From NCBI RefSeq assembly GCF_001021045.1, contig NZ_CP011545.1, forward strand, positions 1,922,001-1,986,000: a stretch of DNA of 64,000 bases, in the 5' to 3' direction. The DNA comes from Corynebacterium testudinoris (lineage in GTDB: Bacteria > Actinomycetota > Actinomycetes > Mycobacteriales > Mycobacteriaceae). Of the stretch, positions 34,246-42,991 are shown piece by piece. A program made the position numbers and the translations under genes. The stretch's first letter is position 1; every line of letters begins with the position of its first letter. The notes under the pieces were generated by a model that was not told where the DNA came from, made no database searches, and worked only from the letters and a program-made list of their open reading frames with translations.

Positions 34246-35997
34246 TCATCGAGTTTTCGGAAGGTGGATAGTGTAGCGGATTCCCTTCTCCTCAAGGAGG
34301 TCTATCAAAGGATCGCTAGCACCCAATTTGCTCGTGTACGCACTGGGATAGAAATGCCAGTGAGCACCTTTGATCTGCCCAGTCGAGATAAGATACGCAT
34401 CCGATTCGATCTGCCTCCTCGTAGTGGAATCAAGGGTCTTAAACCCAACCTTTGCCTCATGCGCAATCCCTCTAGCTACGACGTCAAATCTCCTGATGTG
34501 AGGATTACAGACGGTAATGCACCCTTTGGTTGATTCCGAGAATTGAGTTTCCGCTTTAGCGAAGAACCTGCTTCGACTTCTTTCTAAATAGTCTTCTCCC
34601 GCTTTGCCGTCATTCATGAACTGAACGGATCTTCCTGATACATGTCCAGGTCGATCCAACAGATTGTTCAATCGGTCGAGATCCATGCGGCCAATTGTGG
34701 ACAGGCGATACAAGCTCTCATCATCAGCCCCTGCTTTCTTCAGTGACTCCCAGCTGTTAGGTCGCATGGCTTTCACGACCCTGATTCGATCGGGGCCTGG
34801 AACATGATTGAGTTGTGAAACAACGCGCGCAACTTGCGGAGCTAAGTGCGGGCTAGTCGAGAGAAACTTCTCGACTTTTCTTGAGATCGAGGTAACGTCA
34901 CCAACTATCGGGACGATTCCGACAACATTAACGCCAACACCGACCCAGTCATTGTTAATCGCTGCGACAACCGCATCACGAATGTCCGACATCCCGCCAA
35001 TAACCCAACCGACCACCGGAAGGAAGCTCGCCCCACCGACTGCCAGGTTTCCGGCAAGCCAGGCGATAGAGTCCACAGGCATGGCATCGCCTGCAAACGC
35101 ACCCTTTGCGAAGTCGGTGGCATAGTCCCACCTCGAGACTTTCACATCTTCAAATTGTGGATCTAATCCATCGGATTGGCGGTTTTCATCTTCATATTTG
35201 TCGGTGAAGCCATCTCCATCGGTGTCTTCATTTCTGGGATCAGTACCAACCAGGTTGAGCTCTAGGAAATCGGAAAGTCCATCTCCATCGGTGTCTTGGG
35301 AATAAGGATCTGTTCCCGAGTTAGCTTCCTCTGCATCCCATACCCCGTCGCTATCAGTGTCGCCGAGTGTTGGGATCGAGAACCCGACATAGACTGCTCT
35401 ATCCGCCTGGCCGTCGACTACTTCGCCGGCTTCGTCTCCATCTGAAAGGCCGTCGTCGTCGGTATCGGGATTCATGGGGTTGGTGATAAACGTTTCGCCC
35501 CGTTGTGTTGACCATCCGAGGACCTCCGCTTTGTCATTTAGGCCGTCATCGTCTGAGTCAGCCTTCAAAGGGTCGGAGACACCAGTGTAAAGCGACGCCT
35601 CTGCAAGATTCTCAGCAGGCTGACCAGCTTCGACGCCGTCGGTCAGCCCATCTCCATCAGTGTCAGGGTTCTTAGGATCAGTGACATAGGTGTGACCGGC
35701 AAGTGTCGTCCACCCCTCTTCCTCCACAAGATCGGGGATACCGTCACCGTCAGTGTCTAGGTTCGGATCAGTGGGCTCCAGCTGGGTGGGGGCAGCTACC
35801 TCAGGAAAGGCTTCTTCAGGAGCATCGGGACTAAAGCTCGGAATAACCGCACTGACTGCCAGAACAGTCACCACGATGGCAGCAGCAACTAGTATTTTTG
35901 TCGCTGCCACGTGGTTCTTTATCCAGAGCTCGATGTGGCTCCGGAGGCTAGCAGGTGTCAGGTCCTGATCCGACGGCACATCGGTACGACTATCCAT
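34246..35997 (-). CDS. Membrane-anchored TSP3-repeat protein with C-terminal nuclease-like toxin domain
   Basis: 583 residues. Order of parts: cytosolic tip; membrane anchor about 33-52 (TKILVAAAIVVTVLAVSAVI); acidic region 79-285 with seven calcium-loop repeats of the form DTDGDGLxD (81, 112, 147, 178, 213, 235, 258), related to thrombospondin type 3 repeats and anthrax-PA-like calcium motifs; hydrophobic segment 309-370 (NLAVGGASFLPVVGWVIGGM ... VNVVGIVPIVGDVTS) resembling pretoxin regions; C-terminal domain 455-583 with GEDYLE, RRFDVVARGIAHEAKVG and RRQIESDAYLI. The D505, E514, K516, Q529 arrangement fits a PD-(D/E)xK nuclease fold. The start at 35997 has GTGGAG seven bases upstream. Base composition is visibly less GC-rich than its neighbours, suggesting transfer. 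Function is inferred. Confidence 0.75.
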   Translation of the reverse strand: MDSRTDVPSDQDLTPASLRSHIELWIKNHVAATKILVAAAIVVTVLAVSAVIPSFSPDAPEEAFPEVAAPTQLEPTDPNLDTDGDGIPDLVEEEGWTTLAGHTYVTDPKNPDTDGDGLTDGVEAGQPAENLAEASLYTGVSDPLKADSDDDGLNDKAEVLGWSTQRGETFITNPMNPDTDDDGLSDGDEAGEVVDGQADRAVYVGFSIPTLGDTDSDGVWDAEEANSGTDPYSQDTDGDGLSDFLELNLVGTDPRNEDTDGDGFTDKYEDENRQSDGLDPQFEDVKVSRWDYATDFAKGAFAGDAMPVDSIAWLAGNLAVGGASFLPVVGWVIGGMSDIRDAVVAAINNDWVGVGVNVVGIVPIVGDVTSISRKVEKFLSTSPHLAPQVARVVSQLNHVPGPDRIRVVKAMRPNSWESLKKAGADDESLYRLSTIGRMDLDRLNNLLDRPGHVSGRSVQFMNDGKAGEDYLERSRSRFFAKAETQFSESTKGCITVCNPHIRRFDVVARGIAHEAKVGFKTLDSTTRRQIESDAYLISTGQIKGAHWHFYPSAYTSKLGASDPLIDLLEEKGIRYTIHLPKTR

Positions 35998-36191
35998 TCG
36001 GGTCTCCACTAAGAATGCGAGGCTGTCGCGGCCAGCGAATTCTCTATCTTTACGGCTGGTCCGCTCATCCCTCATTGACTCTGGCAATTCCGGAGATGTT
36101 ACCGGACCTAGTAGGAAGTCGTTTTAGAATCAATACAAAAGGTGCTCGACATCATTGTGGAGACAGTCAGCGCCCATTCGGACGCGGAAGA

Positions 36192-37472
36192 CTAATCCAT
36201 AAATGCAGCCAGATCGGCCGATCGCTTCGCCATTCGTTCGAGCCGCGATTCGGTCATCGAGGCGATCTGGTCGATGACGACTCGTTGGCGCGCGGCATCG
36301 GTGTCCGCTTCCTCCCACCATTGGCGGAACATCGGGTCGAGGGAGCCGGGTGCACCGGCGGTGAGGTAGTCGAAGACGCGGTAGATGCGTTCGCGTTGGC
36401 GGTCTTGGCGGGCCAGGTGTGCGGGTTTGTCCATGACGTACAGCACGGCGATGGTCTTCAGCAGCGTCACTTCGGCAAGAGCTTGGGGTGGCACGATCAG
36501 TTCGCCGTGGTAGCGGCCGAGGGTGCTCTTGCTTGTCTGCGCTCCCTCAAGGGTTGCCTGCACCGTCGCCCCGACATAGCGTCCCACTAGCTCGGAGGTC
36601 ATCCTTTTGAGGCCTGCGTAGCCGCGCAGGGTGTCGTCGAAGTCGGCGGCTGCGGCGACGACGGTGAGCTGGCGGAGAGAATCGGCGGCGTCGAGAAGCT
36701 CTTCGGGGGTGCCGCCGAAGGCGCGCGCACCCTTTTCCGCCAAGGCGGCGAGCTCGACGAGGTCCCACAGGACGTGAAGGTTGATGCGGCCGGAAACGAT
36801 GCCATCTTCGACGTCGTGAACGGAGTAGGCGATGTCGTCTGACCAGTCCATCGCCTGGGCTTCCATCGCGGGGCGCTCGTCGGTGTGGCCTTCCCGCAGC
36901 CAGGCGAGGATCTCGGCGTCCTCGTCGTAGCAGCCGTACTTGCGGTTGACGCTGCCATCGGAGTTGGTGCGGGTGCGCGGATACTTGCAGGCAGCGTCGA
37001 GGGCAGCGCGGGTGAGGTTGAGGCCGAAGCTCTCGCCGGAGGGGGACACGATCTTCGGTTCGAGGCGGGTGAGAATGCGCAGGGTCTGGGCGTTACCTTC
37101 GAAACCACCGCAATCTCCGGCGACCTCGTTGAGCGCGACCTCACCGTTGTGGCCGTACGGCGGGTGGCCGATGTCGTGGGTGAGTCCGGCCATCTCGCAG
37201 AGATCGGGATCAAGGCCAAGGCCGGTGCCGATCCCGCGGGAAATCTGCGCGACCTCCAGCGAATGCGTCAGCCGGGTGCGCGGGGTATCCCCATCACGGG
37301 GGCCAACGACCTGGGTTTTGTCCGCCAGCCGGCGCAAAGCCGCAGAATGGAGCACTCGCGCACGATCGCGTCCGAAGTCGCCGCGATGATCCGGGGTGGC
37401 GTTTTCGAAGTCACTACCCTTGGGTGCCTCGTCGAACCGGCGGGCGGTGTCAGCGGCGTTATAGCGGTACAT
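36192..37472 (-). CDS. dgt: Deoxyguanosinetriphosphate triphosphohydrolase
   Basis: 426 residues. HD-domain metal ligands: RTRLTHSLEVAQISRGIG (first His), MAGLTHDIGHPPYGHNGE (HD pair) and DWSDDIAYSVHDVEDGI. Removes triphosphate from dGTP and related dNTPs. The family N-terminus SDFENATPDHRGDFGRDRARVLHSAALRRLADKTQVV supports the start at ATG 37472. The YdcF-like gene lies 45 bases upstream on the same strand. Confidence 0.93.
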   Translation of the reverse strand: MYRYNAADTARRFDEAPKGSDFENATPDHRGDFGRDRARVLHSAALRRLADKTQVVGPRDGDTPRTRLTHSLEVAQISRGIGTGLGLDPDLCEMAGLTHDIGHPPYGHNGEVALNEVAGDCGGFEGNAQTLRILTRLEPKIVSPSGESFGLNLTRAALDAACKYPRTRTNSDGSVNRKYGCYDEDAEILAWLREGHTDERPAMEAQAMDWSDDIAYSVHDVEDGIVSGRINLHVLWDLVELAALAEKGARAFGGTPEELLDAADSLRQLTVVAAAADFDDTLRGYAGLKRMTSELVGRYVGATVQATLEGAQTSKSTLGRYHGELIVPPQALAEVTLLKTIAVLYVMDKPAHLARQDRQRERIYRVFDYLTAGAPGSLDPMFRQWWEEADTDAARQRVVIDQIASMTESRLERMAKRSADLAAFMD

Positions 37473-37517
37473 CAGTCTCCTTTAAATCTCGTCCACCCAG
37501 CATATTTGCCGCGAGCC

Positions 37518-38210
37518 TCAGCACGGATTCTCCCCCGCCGCCTTCTCCGCGTCGAGTTGCTGATGACGCGCCTTCCGCGATGGCCGCAGGGCAGACTGAA
37601 TCCGCCGGAGCGTACTCTCCAATTCCTCCGCCTTGTCACGCCCGACAACAAGGGAGGCGTCGACCACAGCCAGGCCGCCCAGCTCGTGGGACAGCGTCAA
37701 CCACCACGACGGACGAGGGAAGCGTGAGGGACTCGTCTGCGTCGGCGACGCGTAAGCATCAATACCCAGCTCCCGGGCGATTCTTTCCGCCCGCAAGCTG
37801 TGGTGAGGATCAGTGACCACAAGGGCCGGGCCGAGATCGGGATACTCATCGAGTAGGGCGCAGAACGACCCGCGGGTGTCATTGCCTCGACCCACCGCGC
37901 TCACCCGCTCAGCAGGCACCCCGTGGTCGATGAGATAGGTCCGTCCAACCTCCGCCTCGGTGAAGCGATCACCCGGCAGGTTCCCGCCGACGGGATAGAA
38001 ATGTTCCACCCGGCCCTCCTCCCACAGCAAGACGGCGTGGTCCAGGCGTGCGGCAAATTGCCGCGAGGGACGTCCATCATATTGGGCCGTGCCGAGCACA
38101 ACTGCGGAGCGGGCGTGCGGGAGGGGGAAACGGCGGCGCAAATAAGCATGGGTGAGGATGCGGGCCGGACCAGCCAATGCCACGACTGCCAGGAAATAGG
38201 GAGCTTTCAC
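37518..38210 (-). CDS. YdcF/SanA-like DUF218 protein
   Basis: 230 residues. DUF218 core: ARSAVVLGTAQYDGRPSRQFAARLDHAVLLWEEG, FYPVGGNLPGDRFTEAEVGRTYLIDHGVP, NDTRGSFCALLDEYPDLGPALVVTDPHHSLRAERIARELG. An N-terminal hydrophobic stretch (YFLAVVALAGPARIL) anchors it to the membrane. Relatives act at the envelope, with unknown chemistry. Divergent from the TPM-domain gene. Confidence 0.88.
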   Translation of the reverse strand: MKAPYFLAVVALAGPARILTHAYLRRRFPLPHARSAVVLGTAQYDGRPSRQFAARLDHAVLLWEEGRVEHFYPVGGNLPGDRFTEAEVGRTYLIDHGVPAERVSAVGRGNDTRGSFCALLDEYPDLGPALVVTDPHHSLRAERIARELGIDAYASPTQTSPSRFPRPSWWLTLSHELGGLAVVDASLVVGRDKAEELESTLRRIQSALRPSRKARHQQLDAEKAAGENPC

Positions 38211-38249
38211 ATCGGACAGTGTGCCAGGCTGGGCGGTAGTCTGGTGCGC

Positions 38250-40289
38250 ATGAAACCCTCGATGCCTCGCCCGAAGACCATGGCCGCCGCGGCTGGCATC
38301 TCCGCCGCTGCATTATTCGGCGGCGCTCCCCTTGCGCTGGCGTTGAGTCCGTCGACTGTGCTGGCGCAAGCAACAGCGACGGATACGCTCGCACCAGGGC
38401 ATTTGTCGGCGCCGGTGACGGACGAGTCGGGGGTGCTCGATGCCTCGCAGAGCGCGGAGCTGGAATCGAAAATCCAGCAGTACAAGATCGATGGAAAGAA
38501 GTCGATTTTCGTCGTGTACTTGCCTAGCTTCGGTGATATGTCTCCCGAGGAGTGGACGAAAGCCGCCGTCGCGGCCAACGGCGGCGGGAATACCGGCGTG
38601 CTGGCTATTGCCACCGGAACCCGCCAATTCGGATTCAGCGGCGGCGATCAGTGGACCGACGCTGAGCTCAACGATGTGTACGATGCCGCCTACCCCGAGC
38701 TGGTGAACAATAACTGGTACGAGGCTGCCTCGGCGGCCATCGGCGGCGCATCATCCTCCGGCGAAATGTCCGGCGAATCCGCCGCGTGGCTGGCCGGCGG
38801 CGCGGGAGCTGCCGTCGCCGCTGGCGGTGGCGTCTGGGCGTATTCCCGCCGTAGGCGGAAGGCGACCGATGCGGCTGTGCTGGAGGATTCCCGCAGTATC
38901 GACCCCTCCGATACGCGCCGCATGCTCGAGCTGCCGATGGAAACCCTCGAGCACCGCGCGCAGGAGGAGCTTGTTTCCACCGACGAGTCGATCCGCCGTG
39001 GCCGCGAGGAGCTAGACCTGGCGATTTCCGAGTTCGGGCCCGAGCGCACTCGTTCCTTCACCCGCGCCATGAACCACTCGACGACGACGCTACAAAAGGC
39101 CTTTGCCCTGCAGCAACGTCTCAATGACTCCATCCCGGAGACGCCAGCTGAGCGCCGAGCCATGCTCGTGGACATCATCTCCTCCTGTGGACAGGCCGAT
39201 CGCGCGCTCGATGCCGAGGCCGATGCCTTCGCCGAGATGCGCAATCTCCTGGCTACCGCCGATGTCAAAATTGGCGAACTGACTCAGCGCACCATCGACC
39301 TGCGCGCTCGCCTCCCGAAGGCCACCGACACCATGGCCCAGCTGCGCGAACGCTACACTCCGGAGGTCCTGGCCAGTGTCAATGACAACATCGAGATGGC
39401 CTCCGCGTCGCTCGATGAGGCAGAGGGGGCCTTGGGCTCTGCCCGTGACCTCGAGGCCAAGCCAGCCGGCGAGCAAGGCGGGCTGGTGGAGGCCATCCGC
39501 CACTCCGAGCACGCGATCGAGGTCGCCGATCGCCTGCTCACTGGCATCGAACACGCCGATGAAAACATCAGCACCGCCCGCGCCAACGTCGGCGCCCTCA
39601 TCGAGGAAATCGAGCAGGAGATCGGCGAGGCAGGCGACCTCAAGCGCCGCGGCACCTCCCAGGGCGCGCCCGCCGATTGGAACAAGCTTGACGATGTCGT
39701 CGGTCGCGCCGTCGCCGCCCTCGACCAGGCTCGCACGACCGCCAGCGCCGATCCGCTGGGCACCTACACCTCTCTGACAGCTATCGATGCGGAGCTCGAC
39801 GAACAGCTTGACACGGTCCGCGAAACTACCGCCAACCAGGAGCGCCAGCTCCAGATCCTGGCCAAGCAGCTCAACTCCGCTACGGCCACCATCCAGGGCG
39901 CCGAGGACCTCATCGCCTCCCGTGGCCGTGTAGTCAAGGCCCAGGCCCGCACCTACCTTGCCGATGCCAAGCGGCTTCACGCCCAGGCCATTCAACAGCG
40001 CACCACCAACACCCGCGGCGCCATCGAGGCTGCCCGCCAAGCAACAGTGGCGGCACAATATGCGTCCAAGCAAGCCCAGTCCGACATCGACGATTATCAG
40101 CGTCGCCAGTACTCCAACCGCGGTGGTGGCTCCAACATGGGAGGCATTGTCACCGGCATGGTGATCAATGAGATCCTCTCCGGCGGTGGCCGCGGAGGCG
40201 GCTTTGGTGGTGGCTTCGGTGGCGGAGGGTTCGGCGGAGGCGGCTTTGGTGGAGGTGGGGGTGGCGGCTTCCGCGGCGGGTCGTTCTAA
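38250..40289 (+). CDS. TPM-domain membrane protein with coiled-coil and glycine-rich tail
   Basis: 679 residues. Signal peptide (AAAAGISAAALFGGAPLALALS); TPM domain about 55-160 (VTDESGVLDASQSAELESKIQQY, FVVYLPSFGDMSPEEWTKAAV, TGVLAIATGTRQFGFSGG); membrane helix WLAGGAGAAVAAGGGVWAYSRRRR near 175-200; a long cytosolic, alpha-helical coiled-coil region about 220-620; and a C-terminal tail made almost only of Gly, Phe and Arg (repeats of GGGFGGG). Corynebacterial TPM proteins of this build are common; role unknown, possibly envelope quality control. Start ATG 38250 chosen because the signal peptide begins there. Confidence 0.88.
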   Translation: MKPSMPRPKTMAAAAGISAAALFGGAPLALALSPSTVLAQATATDTLAPGHLSAPVTDESGVLDASQSAELESKIQQYKIDGKKSIFVVYLPSFGDMSPEEWTKAAVAANGGGNTGVLAIATGTRQFGFSGGDQWTDAELNDVYDAAYPELVNNNWYEAASAAIGGASSSGEMSGESAAWLAGGAGAAVAAGGGVWAYSRRRRKATDAAVLEDSRSIDPSDTRRMLELPMETLEHRAQEELVSTDESIRRGREELDLAISEFGPERTRSFTRAMNHSTTTLQKAFALQQRLNDSIPETPAERRAMLVDIISSCGQADRALDAEADAFAEMRNLLATADVKIGELTQRTIDLRARLPKATDTMAQLRERYTPEVLASVNDNIEMASASLDEAEGALGSARDLEAKPAGEQGGLVEAIRHSEHAIEVADRLLTGIEHADENISTARANVGALIEEIEQEIGEAGDLKRRGTSQGAPADWNKLDDVVGRAVAALDQARTTASADPLGTYTSLTAIDAELDEQLDTVRETTANQERQLQILAKQLNSATATIQGAEDLIASRGRVVKAQARTYLADAKRLHAQAIQQRTTNTRGAIEAARQATVAAQYASKQAQSDIDDYQRRQYSNRGGGSNMGGIVTGMVINEILSGGGRGGGFGGGFGGGGFGGGGFGGGGGGGFRGGSF

Positions 40290-40306
40290 GTAACGCCGAC
40301 CGGAAC

Positions 40307-40780
40307 CTACACCCGCGGCCGCCGCACCGGGGAGTCCACCAGGACGCAACCCCAGCTGAGGAACACTGCGTCCACGGTGGGCAGTGAGGCGTAGGCGGGG
40401 CCGGGGCGGAACTGGACTTTGCCGCTGATGAGGGGGCTGACGTAGGCGACAATGCCCTGCTCACCGACGATGTAGCGTTCTTTGCGCCAGATGTTTGTGC
40501 GGCGGAGCTCGTAGGCTCGGCCGTCGCACAGCGCGTGAAGGACGTTGACGGTGAATCCGGATTGGGCGAGGGTGAACACGCGGCCATCGCCGGTGGTGGC
40601 GCGGGCGCGGAATTTGCGGGGTCCGGGGACTGACTCAACGAGCAGGCGCTCGGAGTCGCAGTAGAGGACGTCGGAGCGGACGCGCGCGATGGTGTCTCCT
40701 GCGGGGTCGATGAGCTCATTGCCAATCCACTCCCACGGTCCCTCGGGAGCCGGTTCGAAGATTCCCGCCGCGTCCGCCAT
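40307..40780 (-). CDS. Hypothetical protein, LURP/tubby-like beta fold suspected
   Basis: 157 residues. Contains EWIGNELIDPAGDTIARVRSDVLYCDSERLLVESVPG and RAYELRRTNIWRKERYIVGEQG, short beta repeats like those of LURP-one/scramblase-like proteins. It resembles the next upstream protein in layout (GSTWKLDFDKNAGATATLIDGRVYRAV). No membrane segment. Family assignment is tentative. Confidence 0.65.
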   Translation of the reverse strand: MADAAGIFEPAPEGPWEWIGNELIDPAGDTIARVRSDVLYCDSERLLVESVPGPRKFRARATTGDGRVFTLAQSGFTVNVLHALCDGRAYELRRTNIWRKERYIVGEQGIVAYVSPLISGKVQFRPGPAYASLPTVDAVFLSWGCVLVDSPVRRPRV

Positions 40781-40790
40781 GGTGGGGGCC

Positions 40791-41297
40791 CTAGAAAATG
40801 AACGCCAGGATCGCCACGACGGTCATGATCGCGAGGGTGCCGATCACCGCCGTGGAGGACTTGGACAACCGGCTTTCCAGGATGAGCCGCGCGAACCACG
40901 ACAAGGCGGCGACTTCTTCGACCGGCAGGGCTGCTTCGCCCTCGAATTCGAGGATGGCTTTGCGCACGCCGTGGTTTGCACCGGAGAACTGCGCAACCTT
41001 TTTCGAGGCGGCATCGTCGATGATCCAGTTGCTGCTGTTTTCGTTGACGAGGGTGAACTTCTTCTCCCCGAGGACGACCTCGATGGTTTTGTCCTTGCGG
41101 AAGTTGCCGACGGCGCGGTAGACGCGGCCGTCGATAAGCGTGGCGGTAGCGCCCGCATTCTTGTCAAAGTCCAGTTTCCACGTCGACCCGTTGACGGCAG
41201 CGGTCTCGGCGGCGAAGCGGCCGAGCTCCTGCGGTCCGTCCTCAGCGAGGAGGACGGGGGCGTCGGTGTCGCTGCGATCCCAGCTGGTGAAGTGCAT
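40791..41297 (-). CDS. Hypothetical tail-anchored protein, likely paralogue of neighbour
   Basis: 168 residues. Beta-rich body (TWKLDFDKNAGATATLIDG, KTIEVVLGEKKFTLVNENSSNW) and a C-terminal membrane helix TAVIGTLAIMTVVAILAFIF preceded by a basic stretch, so it is probably anchored by its tail. The start is ATG 41297 (MHFTSWDRSD); a TTG three codons upstream is also in frame. The gene sits two bases from glyS on the same strand, so probably co-transcribed with glyS. Confidence 0.7.
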   Translation of the reverse strand: MHFTSWDRSDTDAPVLLAEDGPQELGRFAAETAAVNGSTWKLDFDKNAGATATLIDGRVYRAVGNFRKDKTIEVVLGEKKFTLVNENSSNWIIDDAASKKVAQFSGANHGVRKAILEFEGEAALPVEEVAALSWFARLILESRLSKSSTAVIGTLAIMTVVAILAFIF

Positions 41298-41299
41298 GA

Positions 41300-42679
41300 C
41301 TAGCAACCTGCCAAACGGGTGGCCAGGTAGTTCTGCAGGTCATCGAGCTTCACGCGCTCCTGAGCCATCGTGTCGCGCTCGCGGACGGTCACGGCCTGGT
41401 CTTCGAGCGTGTCAAAGTCGACGGTGACGCAGAACGGCGTGCCAATCTCATCCTGGCGGCGGTAGCGGCGGCCGATGGCACCCGAGGTGTCATAGTCCAC
41501 GTTCCACAGCCCGCGCAGCTGCGCAGCCACCGCCTGAGCCTGCTCGGTCAGCGGCTCCTTCTTCGACAGCGGCAGCACGGCCACCTTCACCGGGGCGAGG
41601 CGGTAGTCCAGCTTGAGAACAACTCGCTTATCGACGCCGCCCTTGCTGTTCGGCGCTTCATCCTCATGGTAGGCATCACACAGGAAAGCCATCATCGCCC
41701 GGCCCAGGCCGGCCGCCGGCTCGATGACATACGGAATCCACCGCTCGTTGGTTTCCTGATCGAAGTAGGAAAGGTCTTCGCCGGAGCCCTCGGAGTGAAC
41801 GCGGAGATCGTAGTCCGTGCGGTTGGCCACACCTTCCAGCTCGCCCCACTTGGAACCAGCGAAGTGGTAGGCGTACTCGACGTCCACGGTGCGCTTGGAG
41901 TAGTGCGAGAGCTTCTCCTGCGGGTGCTCGTAGAGTCGCAGGTTCTCGGGGCGGATGCCCAGGTCGATGTACCACTGGTAGCGGTCATCGATCCAGGTCT
42001 GGTGCCATTCCTCATCCTCGCCCGGCTTGACAAAGAACTCCATCTCCATCTGCTCGAACTCGCGCGTGCGGAAAATGAAGTTGCCCGGGGTGATCTCGTT
42101 GCGGAAGGACTTGCCGATGTTGGCGATGCCGAACGGGGGCTTCATCCGAGCCGAGGTCATGACGTTTTTGAAGTTGACGAAGATGCCCTGAGCGGTCTCC
42201 GGGCGCAGGTAATGCAGACCCTCTTCATCGTCGACCGGGCCGAGGTAGGTCTTGAGCAGGCCCGAGAAGGCGCGCGGCTCGGTCCAATTGCCGGGCTGGC
42301 CGGTCTCCGGGTCATTGATGTCCGCGAGGCCGTTTGCCGGCGGGTGGCCGTGCTTCTCCTCGTAGGCCTCCAGCAGGTGATCGGCGCGGTAGCGCTTGTG
42401 CGTGTGCAGCGACTCCACCAGCGGATCCGTGAACACCTCGACGTGACCGGAGCTCACCCACACCTGGCGGGGCTGGATGATCGAGGTATCCACACCGACG
42501 ACATCGGCGCGCGAGGTGACCATGTGCCGCCACCACTGACGCTTGATGTTTTCCTTGAGCTCCACGCCCAACGGGCCGTAGTCCCATGCGGATCGGGAAC
42601 CGCCGTAGATTTCACCGGCCTGGTACACAAGGCCGCGGCGCTTGCACAGGTTAACGACGGTATCGATGACGGACGCCAT
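41300..42679 (-). CDS. glyS: Glycyl-tRNA synthetase, class II homodimeric
   Basis: 459 residues, the length of the bacterial single-chain glycyl-tRNA synthetase. Class II motif 1 is in [31 protein letters not shown]; motif 2 is [25 protein letters not shown]; motif 3 is [16 protein letters not shown]. The C-terminal anticodon-binding domain follows ([21 protein letters not shown]). Divergent from znr-zur. No T-box or other riboswitch is seen in the leader. Confidence 0.95.
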   Translation of the reverse strand: MASVIDTVVNLCKRRGLVYQAGEIYGGSRSAWDYGPLGVELKENIKRQWWRHMVTSRADVVGVDTSIIQPRQVWVSSGHVEVFTDPLVESLHTHKRYRADHLLEAYEEKHGHPPANGLADINDPETGQPGNWTEPRAFSGLLKTYLGPVDDEEGLHYLRPETAQGIFVNFKNVMTSARMKPPFGIANIGKSFRNEITPGNFIFRTREFEQMEMEFFVKPGEDEEWHQTWIDDRYQWYIDLGIRPENLRLYEHPQEKLSHYSKRTVDVEYAYHFAGSKWGELEGVANRTDYDLRVHSEGSGEDLSYFDQETNERWIPYVIEPAAGLGRAMMAFLCDAYHEDEAPNSKGGVDKRVVLKLDYRLAPVKVAVLPLSKKEPLTEQAQAVAAQLRGLWNVDYDTSGAIGRRYRRQDEIGTPFCVTVDFDTLEDQAVTVRERDTMAQERVKLDDLQNYLATRLAGC

Positions 42680-42840
42680 GCGGTTTCAGACTCCTCTGGT
42701 CGGGGATCACAGTCGATTGCAGTACACCGAGTGTAGCGCCCCGGGCCGAAACCAGTCCGAATCGGGGCGAGCTGCGCCCATCACTTCGGCGCACGAAACC
42801 ACCGGCTGTTCGGTCCGGGAACCAGACGGGGGTGAAATGT

Positions 42841-42991
42841 CTAGAGTTAAGCAATTATTTTCTATACTGTGAATTATCATCAACGCGGACAGGACGCCTG
42901 TCCGAGAACCAATGTGTGAACCAATGTGTGAAGGCTGCGGCGGAAGGACATTTTCGCAGTCGGCCTGCGTGAAGAGTTAGGTGTAGTAGCC
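42841..42991 (+). promoter_or_regulatory. znr-zur promoter and leader
   Basis: AT-rich segment at 42852-42878 contains TATACT (42863-42868), a good -10. It is followed by GAATTATCAT. A tandem 12-bp repeat GAACCAATGTGT x2 lies at 42906-42929. The leader holds a 22-codon cysteine-rich frame (42912-42980). The rest of the 312-base glyS-znr gap (42680-42840) shows nothing recognisable. Confidence 0.45.
42912..42980 (+). CDS. Possible cysteine-rich upstream peptide in znr leader
   Basis: A 22-codon frame MCEPMCEGCGGRTFSQSACV-KS with cysteines at 2, 6, 9 and 19, ending 11 bases before the znr ATG. It lies about 37-45 bases after the likely transcription start. A second in-frame ATG (42924) comes from the 12-bp tandem duplication. 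Ribosome-binding site is weak (GAGAACC). Its cysteine spacing could bind zinc, matching the zinc-responsive genes behind it, but it is unproven. Confidence 0.35.
   Translation: MCEPMCEGCGGRTFSQSACVKS

Noticed and set aside
42680..42760. T-box or other riboswitch in the glyS leader
   Set aside because: No T-box core sequence or specifier-loop arrangement; leader is short.
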